Below are positions 18,949-28,828 of a stretch of 32,676 bases of DNA, in pieces (the stretch's first letter is position 1; each line of letters begins with the position of its first letter). The stretch comes from Pseudomonadales bacterium. Lineage in GTDB: Bacteria > Pseudomonadota > Gammaproteobacteria > Pseudomonadales > JAHRWD01. The stretch lies in contig JAHRWD010000013.1 in NCBI GenBank assembly GCA_019090315.1, forward strand, positions 124,585 through 157,260, read 5' to 3'. The notes beneath the pieces are model-generated. The model made no database searches. It was not told the origin of the DNA and was given only the letters and a program-made list of their open reading frames with translations. The translations under genes were made by a program, and so were the position numbers.

Positions 18949-21114
18949 ATGGAAACTCAACCAGAAGGCGCCGGCGCTATCACCGTAGCTCCTTCTGGGT
19001 TCGAGTTACTGCATCAGGATGTTGTCGAATATCTTGATGAAGAGAAGATCGGTCAGATCGAAAAGGCGTACCACTACGCCGAAAAAGCACACTTCAGTCA
19101 GCAGCGCCAAAGTGGCGAACCCTACATTACCCACCCCCTTGCCGTAGCCCGTATTCTTGCCGGGTTGCAGATGGATCATCAAACCCTGATGGCAGCCCTG
19201 CTGCACGATGTCATTGAAGATACCGGTGTTGAGAAAAAAGAGTTAAGTGAACTCTTTGACGAAACCGTTGGCGAACTGGTCGATGGCGTAAGCAAACTGA
19301 ATCAGATCAAGTTTGAATCACGGGCTGAAGCTCAGGCTGAAAACTTCCAGAAAATGGCCTTCGCCATGTCCCGGGATATCCGGGTGATCATCGTGAAGCT
19401 GGCTGACCGGCTGCATAATATGCGGACTCTGGGATGTTTGAAACCAGAGAAAAAGCGCCGCATCGCTAAGGAAACCCTCGAAATATATGCTCCCATCGCT
19501 AATCGGCTGGGAATGTACGACATTCGTCTGGAGCTAGAAGAACTCGGCTTCCACGCAGTATATCCAATGCGAGCCCGTAGAATTGCAGCGGCGGTGAAGG
19601 CCAGCACAGGACACCATCGAGAGATTGTCGATAAAATCCGACAGGCCCTTGGTGAGACGCTGAAGGAACGTAATCTTACGGTTGAAGTTGAAGGTAGAGA
19701 AAAACACCTCTATAGCATCTACAAAAAGATGCGCGATAACCGTAAATCCTTTTCCGAAATTATGGATGTCTACGGTTTCCGGATTGTTGTGGATACTGAA
19801 GATCAGTGTTATCGGGTGCTTGGAGCAGTGCATAGTCATTACAAGCCGATCCCCGGCCGTTTTAAGGACTATATCGCCATCCCCAAGGGTAACGGCTATC
19901 AATCCCTGCACACTACACTGATTGGTATTCACGGTGCGCCAATCGAGATTCAGATCCGTACCCAGGAGATGGAGGCAAAGGCCAACAGAGGCGTTGCTTC
20001 GCACTGGTTTTACAAGGCGAACGAATCGGATCCCACTAGCCAAAGTGGTGGTGCTCACCGATGGATAAAAAGCGTGATGGAGCTGCAAAAATTTGCAGGC
20101 AACCCGCTGGAATTTATCGAAAACGTCAAGATCGACCTGTTCCCCGATGAGGTCTATATATTTACCCCGAAAGGTCGAATCATGGAGCTGCCCAAGGGCG
20201 CAACCGCCATCGATTTTGCCTATGCAGTGCATACCGATATCGGCAATACCTGTATTGCTTGCCGTATCAACCGGCGTCTTGCACCACTCAGTCAGCCTTT
20301 GAAAAATGGTCAGACCGTAGAAGTTATTACCAAAGCTGATTCGAAACCCTACATTGCCTGGCTCAACTTTGTTGTAACGGGCAAGGCCAAAACCAATATC
20401 CGGCACACCCTGAAAAATCAGCAACGTGATCAATCCCGCGTACTCGGCCGCCGCTTGCTAGAGCAATCCCTCTCCTATCTCGATGCAGATCTTGATTCCA
20501 TATCCGATGAGCAGATGTCAGTGGTGCTGGCTGAGTTTGGCTTCCAGACCCAGGATGAGCTGCTGGAGGATCTAGGGCTGGGCAACCGGATGTCATACGT
20601 CGTGGCTTATCGTTTATTGCTTGGGGATACGGAATCAGATGGCGCTGAAAATTTATCCGAACCGCAGCCCCTGGCTATTTTAGGGACAGAAGGCATGGTG
20701 CTTAGCTATGCAAAATGCTGTCACCCGATTCCCGGCGATGCCATTGTTGGCAGGTTGCGAAAGGGTCGTGGCGTGATGATTCATATTGAGACCTGTAAAA
20801 ATGTCGCGGACGAAATTGCCGCGGTTAAGGACAATCTGATGGTGCGCTGGGATCCTGAAGTAACCGGCGATTTTTCAGTTTCACTGATGATGGAAACCCT
20901 GAATGAACGGGGCGTATTAGCAACCCTTGCGGCAGCTATTGCCAAGTCCGATGCGGATATCGAAAAAATAGAGTTCGCTGAAAAGGGCTCTACAGTAGGT
21001 ACCATCCACCTCGATGTTGCGGTTAAAAACCGTATTCACCTCGCACGTTTAATGAAACGGCTGCGGGCATTAAAAGAGATTGGCCGGGTTGTACGGCTAA
21101 AAAATAGCGCATAA
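18949..21114 (+). CDS. spoT: Bifunctional (p)ppGpp synthetase/hydrolase SpoT
   Basis: A 721-residue RelA/SpoT protein governing the stringent-response alarmone. The HD hydrolase domain (about 30-190) has an intact ALLHDVIEDT with His86-Asp87, so ppGpp hydrolysis is expected. The synthetase domain (about 240-350) contains YGFRIVVDTEDQCYRVLG and PKGNGYQSLHT. A TGS domain starts near 402 (VYIFTPKGRIMELPKGATAIDFAYAVHTDIG), then a helical region, the conserved-cysteine segment YAKCCHPIPGD near 587, and a C-terminal ACT domain (about 645-721). The ATG at 18949 has GAGGT 8 nt upstream, preferred over the TTG immediately before it. Whether synthesis is active cannot be judged from sequence alone. Confidence 0.96.
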   Translation: METQPEGAGAITVAPSGFELLHQDVVEYLDEEKIGQIEKAYHYAEKAHFSQQRQSGEPYITHPLAVARILAGLQMDHQTLMAALLHDVIEDTGVEKKELSELFDETVGELVDGVSKLNQIKFESRAEAQAENFQKMAFAMSRDIRVIIVKLADRLHNMRTLGCLKPEKKRRIAKETLEIYAPIANRLGMYDIRLELEELGFHAVYPMRARRIAAAVKASTGHHREIVDKIRQALGETLKERNLTVEVEGREKHLYSIYKKMRDNRKSFSEIMDVYGFRIVVDTEDQCYRVLGAVHSHYKPIPGRFKDYIAIPKGNGYQSLHTTLIGIHGAPIEIQIRTQEMEAKANRGVASHWFYKANESDPTSQSGGAHRWIKSVMELQKFAGNPLEFIENVKIDLFPDEVYIFTPKGRIMELPKGATAIDFAYAVHTDIGNTCIACRINRRLAPLSQPLKNGQTVEVITKADSKPYIAWLNFVVTGKAKTNIRHTLKNQQRDQSRVLGRRLLEQSLSYLDADLDSISDEQMSVVLAEFGFQTQDELLEDLGLGNRMSYVVAYRLLLGDTESDGAENLSEPQPLAILGTEGMVLSYAKCCHPIPGDAIVGRLRKGRGVMIHIETCKNVADEIAAVKDNLMVRWDPEVTGDFSVSLMMETLNERGVLATLAAAIAKSDADIEKIEFAEKGSTVGTIHLDVAVKNRIHLARLMKRLRALKEIGRVVRLKNSA

Positions 21115-21232
21115 TAAAAAAACGTTTTTCTGTTTCCATAGGTCTGCTAACAGCCCCGCTATCAAGCTACTAAAAGGCTCTCTATAAGCCTGACAGGGTT
21201 CGATTTTTGATTTTAAGACTCCGAGATATTTC

Positions 21233-21622
21233 ATGAATAACAAACAAATTATTTCTACCGATTCTGCTCCTGCTGCAATTGGAACCTACTCCCAAGCTGT
21301 CAAAGTCGGCTCAACCGTTTATCTTTCCGGCCAGATACCGCTCGATCCAAAAACCATGGAACTTGTGCCCGGTGATATCGAGCAGCATATCGTACAGGTG
21401 TTTGAAAACCTCAAAGCCGTTGCAGATGCAGCGGGTGCAACGCTGGATCAAATCGTCAAACTCAACATCTTCCTGACCGATCTCGGAAACTTTGCATTGG
21501 TAAACGAAGTGATGGCGCGTTACTTCAGTCAGCCATACCCGGCCCGCGCTGCGGTGGGTGTAGCATCCCTTCCCAAGGGGGTGGCGGTCGAGATGGATGC
21601 GGTTATCTCGCTCGAAGCTTGA
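21233..21622 (+). CDS. ridA: RidA family reactive-imine deaminase
   Basis: A 129-residue trimeric enzyme that hydrolyses reactive enamine/imine intermediates released by PLP enzymes such as threonine dehydratase, protecting other enzymes from damage. Motifs are [27 protein letters not shown] (residues about 13-39), [14 protein letters not shown] and the signature [22 protein letters not shown] with the key arginine in PARAA. Length is exactly typical. It is 118 bp downstream of spoT, a conserved neighbourhood, and 32 bp before recG. Confidence 0.97.
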   Translation: MNNKQIISTDSAPAAIGTYSQAVKVGSTVYLSGQIPLDPKTMELVPGDIEQHIVQVFENLKAVADAAGATLDQIVKLNIFLTDLGNFALVNEVMARYFSQPYPARAAVGVASLPKGVAVEMDAVISLEA

Positions 21623-21654
21623 TTCAATACGGCTAATTACAGGCTGCATAACCA

Positions 21655-23712
21655 ATGAATACCGGTGATTCCACAATAGAATTACCCGTTTCAACGCTCT
21701 CCGGAGTCGGGCCAAAGCTGGCCGAAAAATTTTCCCAGATCGGTATCCAGACCCTGCAAGATCTGATTTTTCACCTGCCATTTCGCTATCAGGATCGTAC
21801 CCGGTTAACCCCCATTGGTGGACTACAGCCCAGTCAGGATGCCGTGATCTGCGGCTATTCCAAAGGGTCTGATATTGTTTTCGGGCGTCGCCGCAGCCTG
21901 CTGTGTCGTTTGCAGGACGATACCGGCACCGTAACCCTGCGATTCTTCCACTTCAGCAAATCCCAGCAGATTCAACTGCAGACAGGCAGCAAACTACTTT
22001 GCTACGGCGAAGCCAGACACGGTAGCTCCGGCCTGGAGATCTATCATCCAGAAATCACCCGGCTAGCAGACAACGCCGAACCCAATCTCGATGATCGGCT
22101 AACCCCAATCTATCCTGCAACCGAAGGCCTATCCCAGAAACGACTGCGGACATTTGTTGCAGAAGCGATGAATAAACTTGATGAATCCGGAGAGCTGCCA
22201 GAGCTATTGCCAGTGGAACTGACGCAAAAGCTGAGAATGCCAGGTCTAAAAGACTCCCTGCTATACCTACATCGCCCGCCCCAAAATGCATCATTAGCAG
22301 AACTGGACGAAGGTGAACATCCAGCCCAGCAACGACTAGCCTTTGAAGAACTATTAGCCCATCACCTCACACTTATTCGCAATCGTAACCGCCTTAGAGC
22401 GCATCGCGCACCCGTGTTACCAGCCCCAGCCGCAAAAATTGAAATCTTCAAACAACAAATAGGGTTTGAGCTAACCGCAGCGCAGGCTCGTTGTGTCCGG
22501 GAAATATCCGATGATCTGACCCAACCAAGGCCCATGTTGCGGTTACTACAAGGTGATGTAGGTTCCGGAAAAACTGTCGTATCTGCAATAGCTGCGTTGC
22601 AGGCAATAGCCAACGACTACCAGGTTGCCCTAATGGCACCTACAGAAATTCTCGCCGAACAACATTTGCTCAGCTTCACCAACTGGTTTCAGCCAATGGG
22701 CTTTAAGGTTGCGCTGCTAACCGGAAAAACCCGTGCAAAAACACGCAGAGAAACCCTGGAGCAACTGGCTAACGGGCGGATATCCATACTGATCGGCACC
22801 CATGCCCTGTTTCAAGAAGGGGTCGAATATCACAACCTGGGTTTAGTGATCATCGACGAGCAACACCGATTCGGTGTACACCAGCGTCTTGAATTGCGCG
22901 ACAAGGGAAGCAGCTCGGACAACAACGGTGAACACTACCCCCACCAACTCATCATGACCGCAACCCCAATCCCCCGAACCCTTGCCATGAGTGCCTATGC
23001 AGATCTCGATTTTTCAGTGATCGACGGTTTACCGCCAGGCCGAAAACCCGTAACCACAGTCGTATTGAGCGATAAAAGACGCGACGAAGTCGTAGAGCGA
23101 ATCCAAAATATCTGTAATCTTGGTCGACAAGTTTACTGGGTCTGTACCCTTATCGAAGAATCCGAAAACCTCCAGTGCCAGGCCGCCGAAGATACTCTCA
23201 TCAACCTCCAAGCTGCATTGCCCGGACTACGCATTGGATTGATCCACGGTCGCCTCAAAGCAGCCGAAAAATCCAAAATGATGGATCAATTCAAAGCCCA
23301 TCAGCTTGATCTACTGGTCGCCACCACCGTGATTGAAGTAGGGGTCGACGTACCCAATGCAAGCCTTATGGTGATAGAAAACCCCGAACGACTAGGATTA
23401 GCCCAGCTTCACCAGCTGCGTGGCAGAGTGGGGCGTGGTGATGCAGAAAGCTTCTGCCTGTTGCTATATCACGCACCACTATCCCAGCACGGAAAAGAAC
23501 GTTTGAAAGTGATGCGGGAAACCTCGGATGGTTTTGTCATTGCGGAAAAAGACCTCGAGCTACGTGGCCCTGGTGAAGTGCTAGGCACGCGCCAAACCGG
23601 TGACCTACAGTTTAGAATCGCTGATTTGGTCAGGGATCAGGGTCTGCTTCCTGAAGTAAAACTGGCAGCAATTCAATTAATGGAAAACCAGCCACAACGA
23701 GTCATGCACTGA
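21655..23712 (+). CDS. recG: ATP-dependent DNA helicase RecG
   Basis: A 685-residue double-stranded DNA translocase that remodels stalled forks, R-loops and Holliday junctions. The N-terminal wedge/OB domain covers about 1-250 (LSGVGPKLAEKF, then FHLPFRYQDRTR). The helicase core follows: Walker A GDVGSGKT near residue 300, DEQH box near 401, motif III MTATPIPRTLAMS, then VIEVGVDVPNASLMVIENPERLGLAQLHQLRGRVGRG (motifs V-VI). The end contains the RecG C-terminal region (EKDLELRGPGEVLGTRQTG). Length is standard. It probably shares a transcript with ridA; no clear terminator follows. Confidence 0.97.
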   Translation: MNTGDSTIELPVSTLSGVGPKLAEKFSQIGIQTLQDLIFHLPFRYQDRTRLTPIGGLQPSQDAVICGYSKGSDIVFGRRRSLLCRLQDDTGTVTLRFFHFSKSQQIQLQTGSKLLCYGEARHGSSGLEIYHPEITRLADNAEPNLDDRLTPIYPATEGLSQKRLRTFVAEAMNKLDESGELPELLPVELTQKLRMPGLKDSLLYLHRPPQNASLAELDEGEHPAQQRLAFEELLAHHLTLIRNRNRLRAHRAPVLPAPAAKIEIFKQQIGFELTAAQARCVREISDDLTQPRPMLRLLQGDVGSGKTVVSAIAALQAIANDYQVALMAPTEILAEQHLLSFTNWFQPMGFKVALLTGKTRAKTRRETLEQLANGRISILIGTHALFQEGVEYHNLGLVIIDEQHRFGVHQRLELRDKGSSSDNNGEHYPHQLIMTATPIPRTLAMSAYADLDFSVIDGLPPGRKPVTTVVLSDKRRDEVVERIQNICNLGRQVYWVCTLIEESENLQCQAAEDTLINLQAALPGLRIGLIHGRLKAAEKSKMMDQFKAHQLDLLVATTVIEVGVDVPNASLMVIENPERLGLAQLHQLRGRVGRGDAESFCLLLYHAPLSQHGKERLKVMRETSDGFVIAEKDLELRGPGEVLGTRQTGDLQFRIADLVRDQGLLPEVKLAAIQLMENQPQRVMH

Positions 23713-23981
23713 TCAGCCGATGGCTCGGCGCAGCGGAGCAGTACGGGAACGTATAATCGCTGTGCGTGGCGAGCAGCTAATAAGGATTGACGCCAGCATG
23801 CCTCGAACCGAGCAAATGGCGATTTACTTTTTTCTTCAGGCATCTCGTGTCTCCAATTCCTGATACCGTCAGTGCCCAAATCGTTCTTCTATATTGATAA
23901 AAAGCTGCGACTACCTTGTTCGGATAAAGACTTCGTACTGTATATATAAACACCTGTGTAAAATGCAGCCAGTCAAAAAAT

Positions 23982-24256
23982 ATGATATCCCCGAAAAAAA
24001 CAAACCTGCAACTCCACCATGCTATTTATGTGATTTTAATGTTGCCAATTTCGCTTCAGAAGCCCAAAAAATAGCTGTGTTACGGCCTTTTTTTGTTGCG
24101 TACAGCGGCGGTATTGAATTGGTTCAGCCCTATGTGAATCGTTATTGCGGACGCTGGTGTTTTCCGGCCAACACCGCAGGGATGGTTTTCGGTATTGTTA
24201 TTGCGGTGCTTTTAAATCACATTGTACAGGCATTTATTCGTGGCTCTGAAGCTTAG
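23982..24256 (+). pseudogene. Decayed VanZ-like membrane protein gene (probable)
   Basis: The C-terminal half of a VanZ-like protein is readable in the frame ending at 24256: FFVAYSGGIELVQPYVNRYCGRWCFPANTAG, then a hydrophobic helix (FGIVIAVLLNHIV). This corresponds to the family's GIELxQ and LANxxG blocks. The first membrane helix seems to survive in another frame from 23982 (HHAIYVILMLPISLQKP) and stops at TAG near 24073. The usual middle segment with a DKxxHFxAF block is missing. I therefore read it as a gene broken by a deletion with frame change. Alternatively the frame from the ATG at 23963 is a real 97-residue protein. Intact VanZ-like proteins are small membrane proteins of mostly unknown role. 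Confidence 0.4.
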
Positions 24257-24416
24257 TTTTTTTGAATACACCCAATGTTGAATGTGGTGGAGGTGTAGCG
24301 GAGCAAGGGTCGAAAACAGGCCTGGTGAGCCGATCAAAGGTTTTAATACGTTGAGTCGAGACTTCATTAATCTGATCTTCGATATGTTTGACCAAAAATA
24401 ATTCAGTGTCATCCCT

Positions 24417-24426
24417 TTGTTATAAT
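24417..24426 (+). promoter_or_regulatory. Extended -10 promoter of the lipoprotein gene
   Basis: A consensus TATAAT at 24421-24426 preceded by TG one base upstream (TGTTATAAT). There is no good -35 at normal spacing (a TTGACC at 24388 is 27 bp away), which suits an extended -10 promoter. The start would be near 24433, about 40 nt before the ATG. Confidence 0.5.
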
Positions 24427-24474
24427 GGTTGTGAAGAATAGGCGTCTTTAGAAACTGATAGTGAGATGTAAAGA

Positions 24475-26781
24475 ATGCCTACTTCCAATAGATTTAAAAA
24501 GAGCGTGTTTGCTCTGGCAATTATTGCCGCAACTGTATCAATGAGTGCATGCAACGACTCAAATTCTACTGTTGATCCTATCAGTCCTCCAGCAAACAAA
24601 AATTTTAATCGTGTCAGCAGCTTTCCGGTTTACCTAAACACTGATATTGCTAATGAAACAGTGGCAGAAATTGTTGCTGCTGCCGATGGGGGTAATACTC
24701 TTGTCTATACCGATGGCAAGTTGGACAAAATTGGTTTTGTCGATATCACTAACATCGCAGAACCTGCAGCAGTGGGTAGCGTGGATGTGGGTGGTGAGCC
24801 CACTTCCGTAGCGGTTATTGGTAATTACGCTTTGGCGGCGGTTAATACGTCTTTGGATTATGTGAATACCAGTGGCAACCTGGTAGTGATTGATATCACT
24901 ACCAAAACGGTTGTTGAGACGATTGCTTTAGGTGGTCAACCTGACTCTATCGCAATATCTCCAGATGGTCAGTACGCGGCGGTGGTGATTGAAAATGAGC
25001 GTGATGAAGATCTGGGTGAGGGTATTCCAGACCAAGCTCCAGCCGGATTATTCCAAATTATCAACCTCACGGGCGAACCTGCTGATTGGACTGTCAGTGA
25101 TGTCAGCATGACCGGACTTGCAGGCCTCTACCCGAATGACCCTGAGCCTGAGTATGTGGATATTAACGAAGACAATATCGCTGTGGTCACTTTGCAGGAA
25201 AATAATCACATTATTCTGGTTGATATGACGGATGGCAGTATCGTTAATCATTTTAGTGCCGGTGGTGTTGATCTCAATAATATAGATATCGAAAAAGACA
25301 GCCTGATTAACCCGACTGCAAGCCTGACGAATGTATTACGTGAACCTGATGGTGTGAACTGGGTTGGAAACCAACGTTTTGCAACGGCTAATGAAGGTGA
25401 CTTGAGTGGCGGTAGCCGTGGTTTTACGGTGTTTAATATCAATGGCAGCGTGGCCTATGAATCAGCAGAATCCGTTGAACACATCATCACTAACCATGGT
25501 CATTTCCCTGATAAGCGAGCCGGGAAAAAAGGCAATGAGCCAGAGAATGTAGAGTACGGGATTTTTGACGGGAAAGAGTATTTATTCGTCGGATCCGAGC
25601 GTTCCAGCGTGGTATTGGTTTATCAAATTTCCGGAGAATCTGATCCAGAGTTTGTTCAGTTGTTACCGACCACTGTGAAGCCTGAAGGTCTGTTGGCAAT
25701 TCCCGAGCGAAACCTTTTCGTTGCTGCGGGTGAAAAGGATGATCGTGGAGACAAGATTCGTTCAGCCTTAACCATCTATCAACTGGAGGAAGGCCCTGCG
25801 GACTATCCCACCATTGTTTCAAGCAGCAATGAAGACAGTGGTCTGCCTATGGGCTGGGGTGCGCTTTCTGGTCTGAGCATGGATTTACAGGACGGTAATA
25901 TTGCGTACACAGTTCAGGATAGCTTTTATGATTCAAGCCGTATTTTCGCGATAGATGTTGCGACAGAACCTGCTCAAATAACCCATGAAATAATTCTGAA
26001 AGATACCAATGGTGCGCTTACTGCGATTGATGCAAGTCTTGTAAATGGCGACGATGAAATGACGGTTAACCTGGATCCGGAAGGCATTACGACTTCGGCG
26101 AATGGTGGTTTTTGGATAGCATCTGAAGGGCGTGGCACCATTGGTGATCTTAAAAAACCTTTTGAATTCGAGAACATGTTGGTGAATGTTTCATCGGAAG
26201 GCCTTATCGAACAGGTCGTTATTTTGCCAACAGAAACCGCAAACCGCCAACTGCGCTTCGGCTTTGAAGGTGTTGCTTCCGTGATGAGCGGAAGCACTGA
26301 ATTGCTTTATGTTGCTTTTCAGCGCACATGGAGTGGTGACACGGCCAATCACGTTCGTATTGGCCAGTACAACACCGCTACAGAGAACTGGAAGTTCTTC
26401 TACTATCCGCTGGATGCCGCTGAGTCTATAAATGGTGGTTGGGTCGGTCTTTCTGACATTACATCCCTTGGCAACGATGAGTTTATGGTGATTGAGCGTG
26501 ATAACCAGGGCGGGCCAGATGCTGCCATAAAGCGACTATATAAATTCTCCATCGCAGATATGATTCCTTTAGCCGATGATGGAAGCGACACCGTTGCTTA
26601 CCCTGTGCTTGCTAAAACAATCGTCGATGACCTGATGGATGATCTGGCTGCAACAGGCGGTTTAACTCCGGAGAAGGTTGAAGGGTTGGCAGTGACTGCT
26701 GATGGCACTGTATTAGTGGTTAATGATAACGATGGTGTTGATGATTCAAATGGTGAAACACAACTGCTGCGATTGAAATGA
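24475..26781 (+). CDS. Lipoprotein with beta-propeller and esterase/phytase-like domains
   Basis: A 768-residue exported lipoprotein: signal peptide with lipobox MSAC, Cys26 lipidated, then a Ser/Asn/Pro linker. Residues about 40-440 form a YncE-like beta-propeller with repeated strands (GNYALAAVNTSLDYV, PDSIAISPDGQYAAVV, PEGLLAIPERNLFVAAG). The C-terminal part from about 460 resembles the phytase-like esterase family: GALSGLSMDLQDGNIAYTVQDS, LDPEGITTSANGGFWIASEGRG, RFGFEGVASV and VEGLAVTADGTVLVVNDNDG. Acidic Asp/Asn clusters suggest calcium binding. It probably sits at the outer membrane or cell surface and may hydrolyse phosphate esters or bind a ligand; neither is shown. It is monocistronic with its own promoter and terminator. 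Confidence 0.85.
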   Translation: MPTSNRFKKSVFALAIIAATVSMSACNDSNSTVDPISPPANKNFNRVSSFPVYLNTDIANETVAEIVAAADGGNTLVYTDGKLDKIGFVDITNIAEPAAVGSVDVGGEPTSVAVIGNYALAAVNTSLDYVNTSGNLVVIDITTKTVVETIALGGQPDSIAISPDGQYAAVVIENERDEDLGEGIPDQAPAGLFQIINLTGEPADWTVSDVSMTGLAGLYPNDPEPEYVDINEDNIAVVTLQENNHIILVDMTDGSIVNHFSAGGVDLNNIDIEKDSLINPTASLTNVLREPDGVNWVGNQRFATANEGDLSGGSRGFTVFNINGSVAYESAESVEHIITNHGHFPDKRAGKKGNEPENVEYGIFDGKEYLFVGSERSSVVLVYQISGESDPEFVQLLPTTVKPEGLLAIPERNLFVAAGEKDDRGDKIRSALTIYQLEEGPADYPTIVSSSNEDSGLPMGWGALSGLSMDLQDGNIAYTVQDSFYDSSRIFAIDVATEPAQITHEIILKDTNGALTAIDASLVNGDDEMTVNLDPEGITTSANGGFWIASEGRGTIGDLKKPFEFENMLVNVSSEGLIEQVVILPTETANRQLRFGFEGVASVMSGSTELLYVAFQRTWSGDTANHVRIGQYNTATENWKFFYYPLDAAESINGGWVGLSDITSLGNDEFMVIERDNQGGPDAAIKRLYKFSIADMIPLADDGSDTVAYPVLAKTIVDDLMDDLAATGGLTPEKVEGLAVTADGTVLVVNDNDGVDDSNGETQLLRLK

Positions 26782-26893
26782 GTACTTGGGTTACCCCAGC
26801 AACCTCGGTCAGATAAGGGTATGCCGTATAATGAGATGCCGGCCGGGACTATAAAATAAACCCCCTGTTCTAAAATATTCAGGAATTTTATGA

Positions 26894-26927
26894 AGCCAGT
26901 TACCCAAGGGTAACTGGCTTTTTTTTG
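26894..26927. terminator. Intrinsic terminator between the lipoprotein gene and acyl-CoA ligase 1
   Basis: Perfect 12-bp arms AGCCAGTTACCC (26894-26905) and GGGTAACTGGCT (26908-26919) are followed by eight T. It is placed 113 bp after the lipoprotein stop and 45 bp beyond the end of the convergent ligase gene. The T-run serves the plus strand best. Confidence 0.88.
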
Positions 26928-26971
26928 GCTGATAATCCACAAAAAAACATTATAGTGCCGGTACAGAGGAG

Positions 26972-28504
26972 CTAGTCTTCCAACTGTTCTTTCAGCACAT
27001 ACTTCATCACCTTGCCTGCGGGGTTTCGTGGCAGAGCGTCGACAATGTGTAGACGCAGGGGCAATTTATAGCGAGCCAGGTGCTTTGTCGCAAACTCCCG
27101 CAACTCCTCCAGAGTAAGTGTTTGGCTTTCATTCAACGCTACTATCGCAGTGACCGCCTCGCCCCATTTTTCATCGGGCAAACCAATGACCGCTACCTCT
27201 GCAATGGCGTCATGCTTATACAATGTGCTCTCAACTTCTGCCGGATAGACATTTTCGCCACCAGAGATCACCATATCTTTGAGCCGATCTGAGATATAAA
27301 CGAAATCGTCCTCATCCATGTAGCCGATGTCGCCAGAGTGGAACCAACCCATTTCGTCAATTGCCTCGGCGGTTGCTTCGGGCCTGTTCCAGTAGCCTTT
27401 CATGATGTTTGGCCCACGTATGCAAATCTCGCCTTGCTCTCCCTTGGGTAAAACCTGGTTATCCTTGCCGACAATGCGCACTTCGGTGTACAGCGGCGCT
27501 TGCCCGGCCGAGCCGAGTTTTTTAGTCGCCCATTCTTCGCTCAGGGCGCAGGCCATAGGAGAGGTTTCGGTAAGACCATAGGCCTGGCAGAAAAACACAT
27601 CCCGCTTGCCATAGAGTTCGATCAAAGGCTCAGGCACAGGCGCGCCGCCGCAGAGTAATGTCTTGATCGAACTTAAGTCAGTGCTGGAAAAGTCTGGATG
27701 CTGGGACATGAACAGGAACATCGCCGGGGCACCAAACATATGGGTGACCCCGTAGCGTTCAAAGTCTTCCAGTACCTGTCCCGGATCAAAGCTACGCATC
27801 AGCGCAACCGTCGCGCCCAGTTGAAAACAGTTCATGGTCATGATGTTAAGGCCACCGATATGAAAGGCCGGTGCCGCCGTTAAAAGGACGTCGTCTCGAG
27901 AGGCACCAATGGCGACCATCATATTGATGTTATTCCACAAAATATTGCCATGGGTCAGCATTGCGCCTTTGGGCAGCCCGGTGGTTCCGGAGGTATACAT
28001 AATCACGCATGTGTCGTGCTCATCAGCAGGGGTGATATCCTTGATCGGTTCCGCAACGGCCCGCTCTGAATTCAGGTGGCGCCAATTGTCCGCCTCGGAT
28101 TCCGAGCTGAAGTAGTGACTGCAGCACAAATTGGGTCTGGCCTGCTCAACCACCGGGCGCACGGGATCATCACTGACCAGTGTATGAATGCCCGCGTCAT
28201 TAATGATAAAGGTCAACTCTTCCGCGGTCAGACGAAAATTGAGCGGCACAAATATAGCACCCAGGGTACTGGCTGCGAGCAAGGTCTCAAAAAAAGCGGG
28301 GCGATTAAAACCCAGATAACCGACACGATCCCCGGCACAGACTCCAGCCTCTCGCAATACTGTCGCTTGCCTTCTTATCCGATCTCCAAACTCCTCATAG
28401 CTGATTTTTTCCTCTTCAAATATCAGGGCGATACGTTCGGGGTTCAGAGAGGCGCGGCGTAACACACCATAGGCGAGGTTGGATTCATGGTAGGCTCGAT
28501 GCAT
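26972..28504 (-). CDS. Fatty acyl-CoA ligase (AMP-forming), copy 1
   Basis: A 510-residue ANL-superfamily adenylating enzyme that activates a carboxylic acid with ATP and joins it to CoA. The AMP/P-loop motif is MYTSGTTGLPKGAMLTHGN (about residues 168-186). AYGLTETSPM follows, then the hinge and adenylate motifs GWFHSGDIGYMDEDDFVYISDRLKDMVISGGENVYP, and the catalytic lysine near the end in PRNPAGKVMKYVL. The length suits medium/long-chain fatty acyl-CoA or aryl-CoA ligases; chain preference cannot be read. A GGAG ribosome site precedes the ATG. It is separated by 324 bp from a second ligase on the same strand, so each may have its own promoter. A role in fatty-acid or hydrocarbon breakdown is inferred. 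Confidence 0.93.
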   Translation of the reverse strand: MHRAYHESNLAYGVLRRASLNPERIALIFEEEKISYEEFGDRIRRQATVLREAGVCAGDRVGYLGFNRPAFFETLLAASTLGAIFVPLNFRLTAEELTFIINDAGIHTLVSDDPVRPVVEQARPNLCCSHYFSSESEADNWRHLNSERAVAEPIKDITPADEHDTCVIMYTSGTTGLPKGAMLTHGNILWNNINMMVAIGASRDDVLLTAAPAFHIGGLNIMTMNCFQLGATVALMRSFDPGQVLEDFERYGVTHMFGAPAMFLFMSQHPDFSSTDLSSIKTLLCGGAPVPEPLIELYGKRDVFFCQAYGLTETSPMACALSEEWATKKLGSAGQAPLYTEVRIVGKDNQVLPKGEQGEICIRGPNIMKGYWNRPEATAEAIDEMGWFHSGDIGYMDEDDFVYISDRLKDMVISGGENVYPAEVESTLYKHDAIAEVAVIGLPDEKWGEAVTAIVALNESQTLTLEELREFATKHLARYKLPLRLHIVDALPRNPAGKVMKYVLKEQLED

Positions 28505-28828
28505 GGTATTGCTCCTATTATTATTGAATGCTAAACGGGTTCATAAACCCACGGTGCTGGGTTAAGTCCCCTCATCATTAGCATGAAAAACAATACCGTA
28601 ATTCTCTCGGGTTTTCATCTTCTCTCCCTTTCGCACAAGTCCGGTTCGACGCAATTAATTCGTACAACCATAGAAGTTAAAGTCCGGAATTAAACAGGAG
28701 AAAAAAATATAAAATAACTGGTTAAGAGTAATCTGGGGAAGATGGTCGAATCCAGTAGGCATGCTGCCGGGCGAGGAGGAAAACGTGCACGGCAGCAGTG
28801 GTCAGGAGCACTACTTTAGGGTTAACAG
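28505..28828. other. Intergenic region between two acyl-CoA ligases, 324 bp
   Basis: No gene is seen. It must hold the promoter of ligase 1 (minus strand) and the end of the ligase 2 transcript. The only structure noted is an inverted repeat TGCTGCCG (28762-28769) / CGGCAGCA (28790-28797), 8-bp arms with a 20-nt spacer and no T-run; it may be a weak transcript end for ligase 2. Confidence 0.5.

Noticed and set aside
19534..20433. Long 299-residue reverse frame inside spoT
   Set aside because: Entirely antisense to a highly conserved spoT coding region and without domain features; a shadow frame.
23673..23879. 68-residue minus-strand frame at the end of recG (Arg/Ala/Leu-rich)
   Set aside because: It overlaps recG, has biased composition typical of a reverse-frame artefact, and no recognisable domain; possibly part of a GC-rich intergenic repeat, which needs a genome-wide copy count.
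24212..24412. 66-residue minus-strand frame before the lipoprotein gene
   Set aside because: It overlaps the VanZ remnant and has no domain or start signal.
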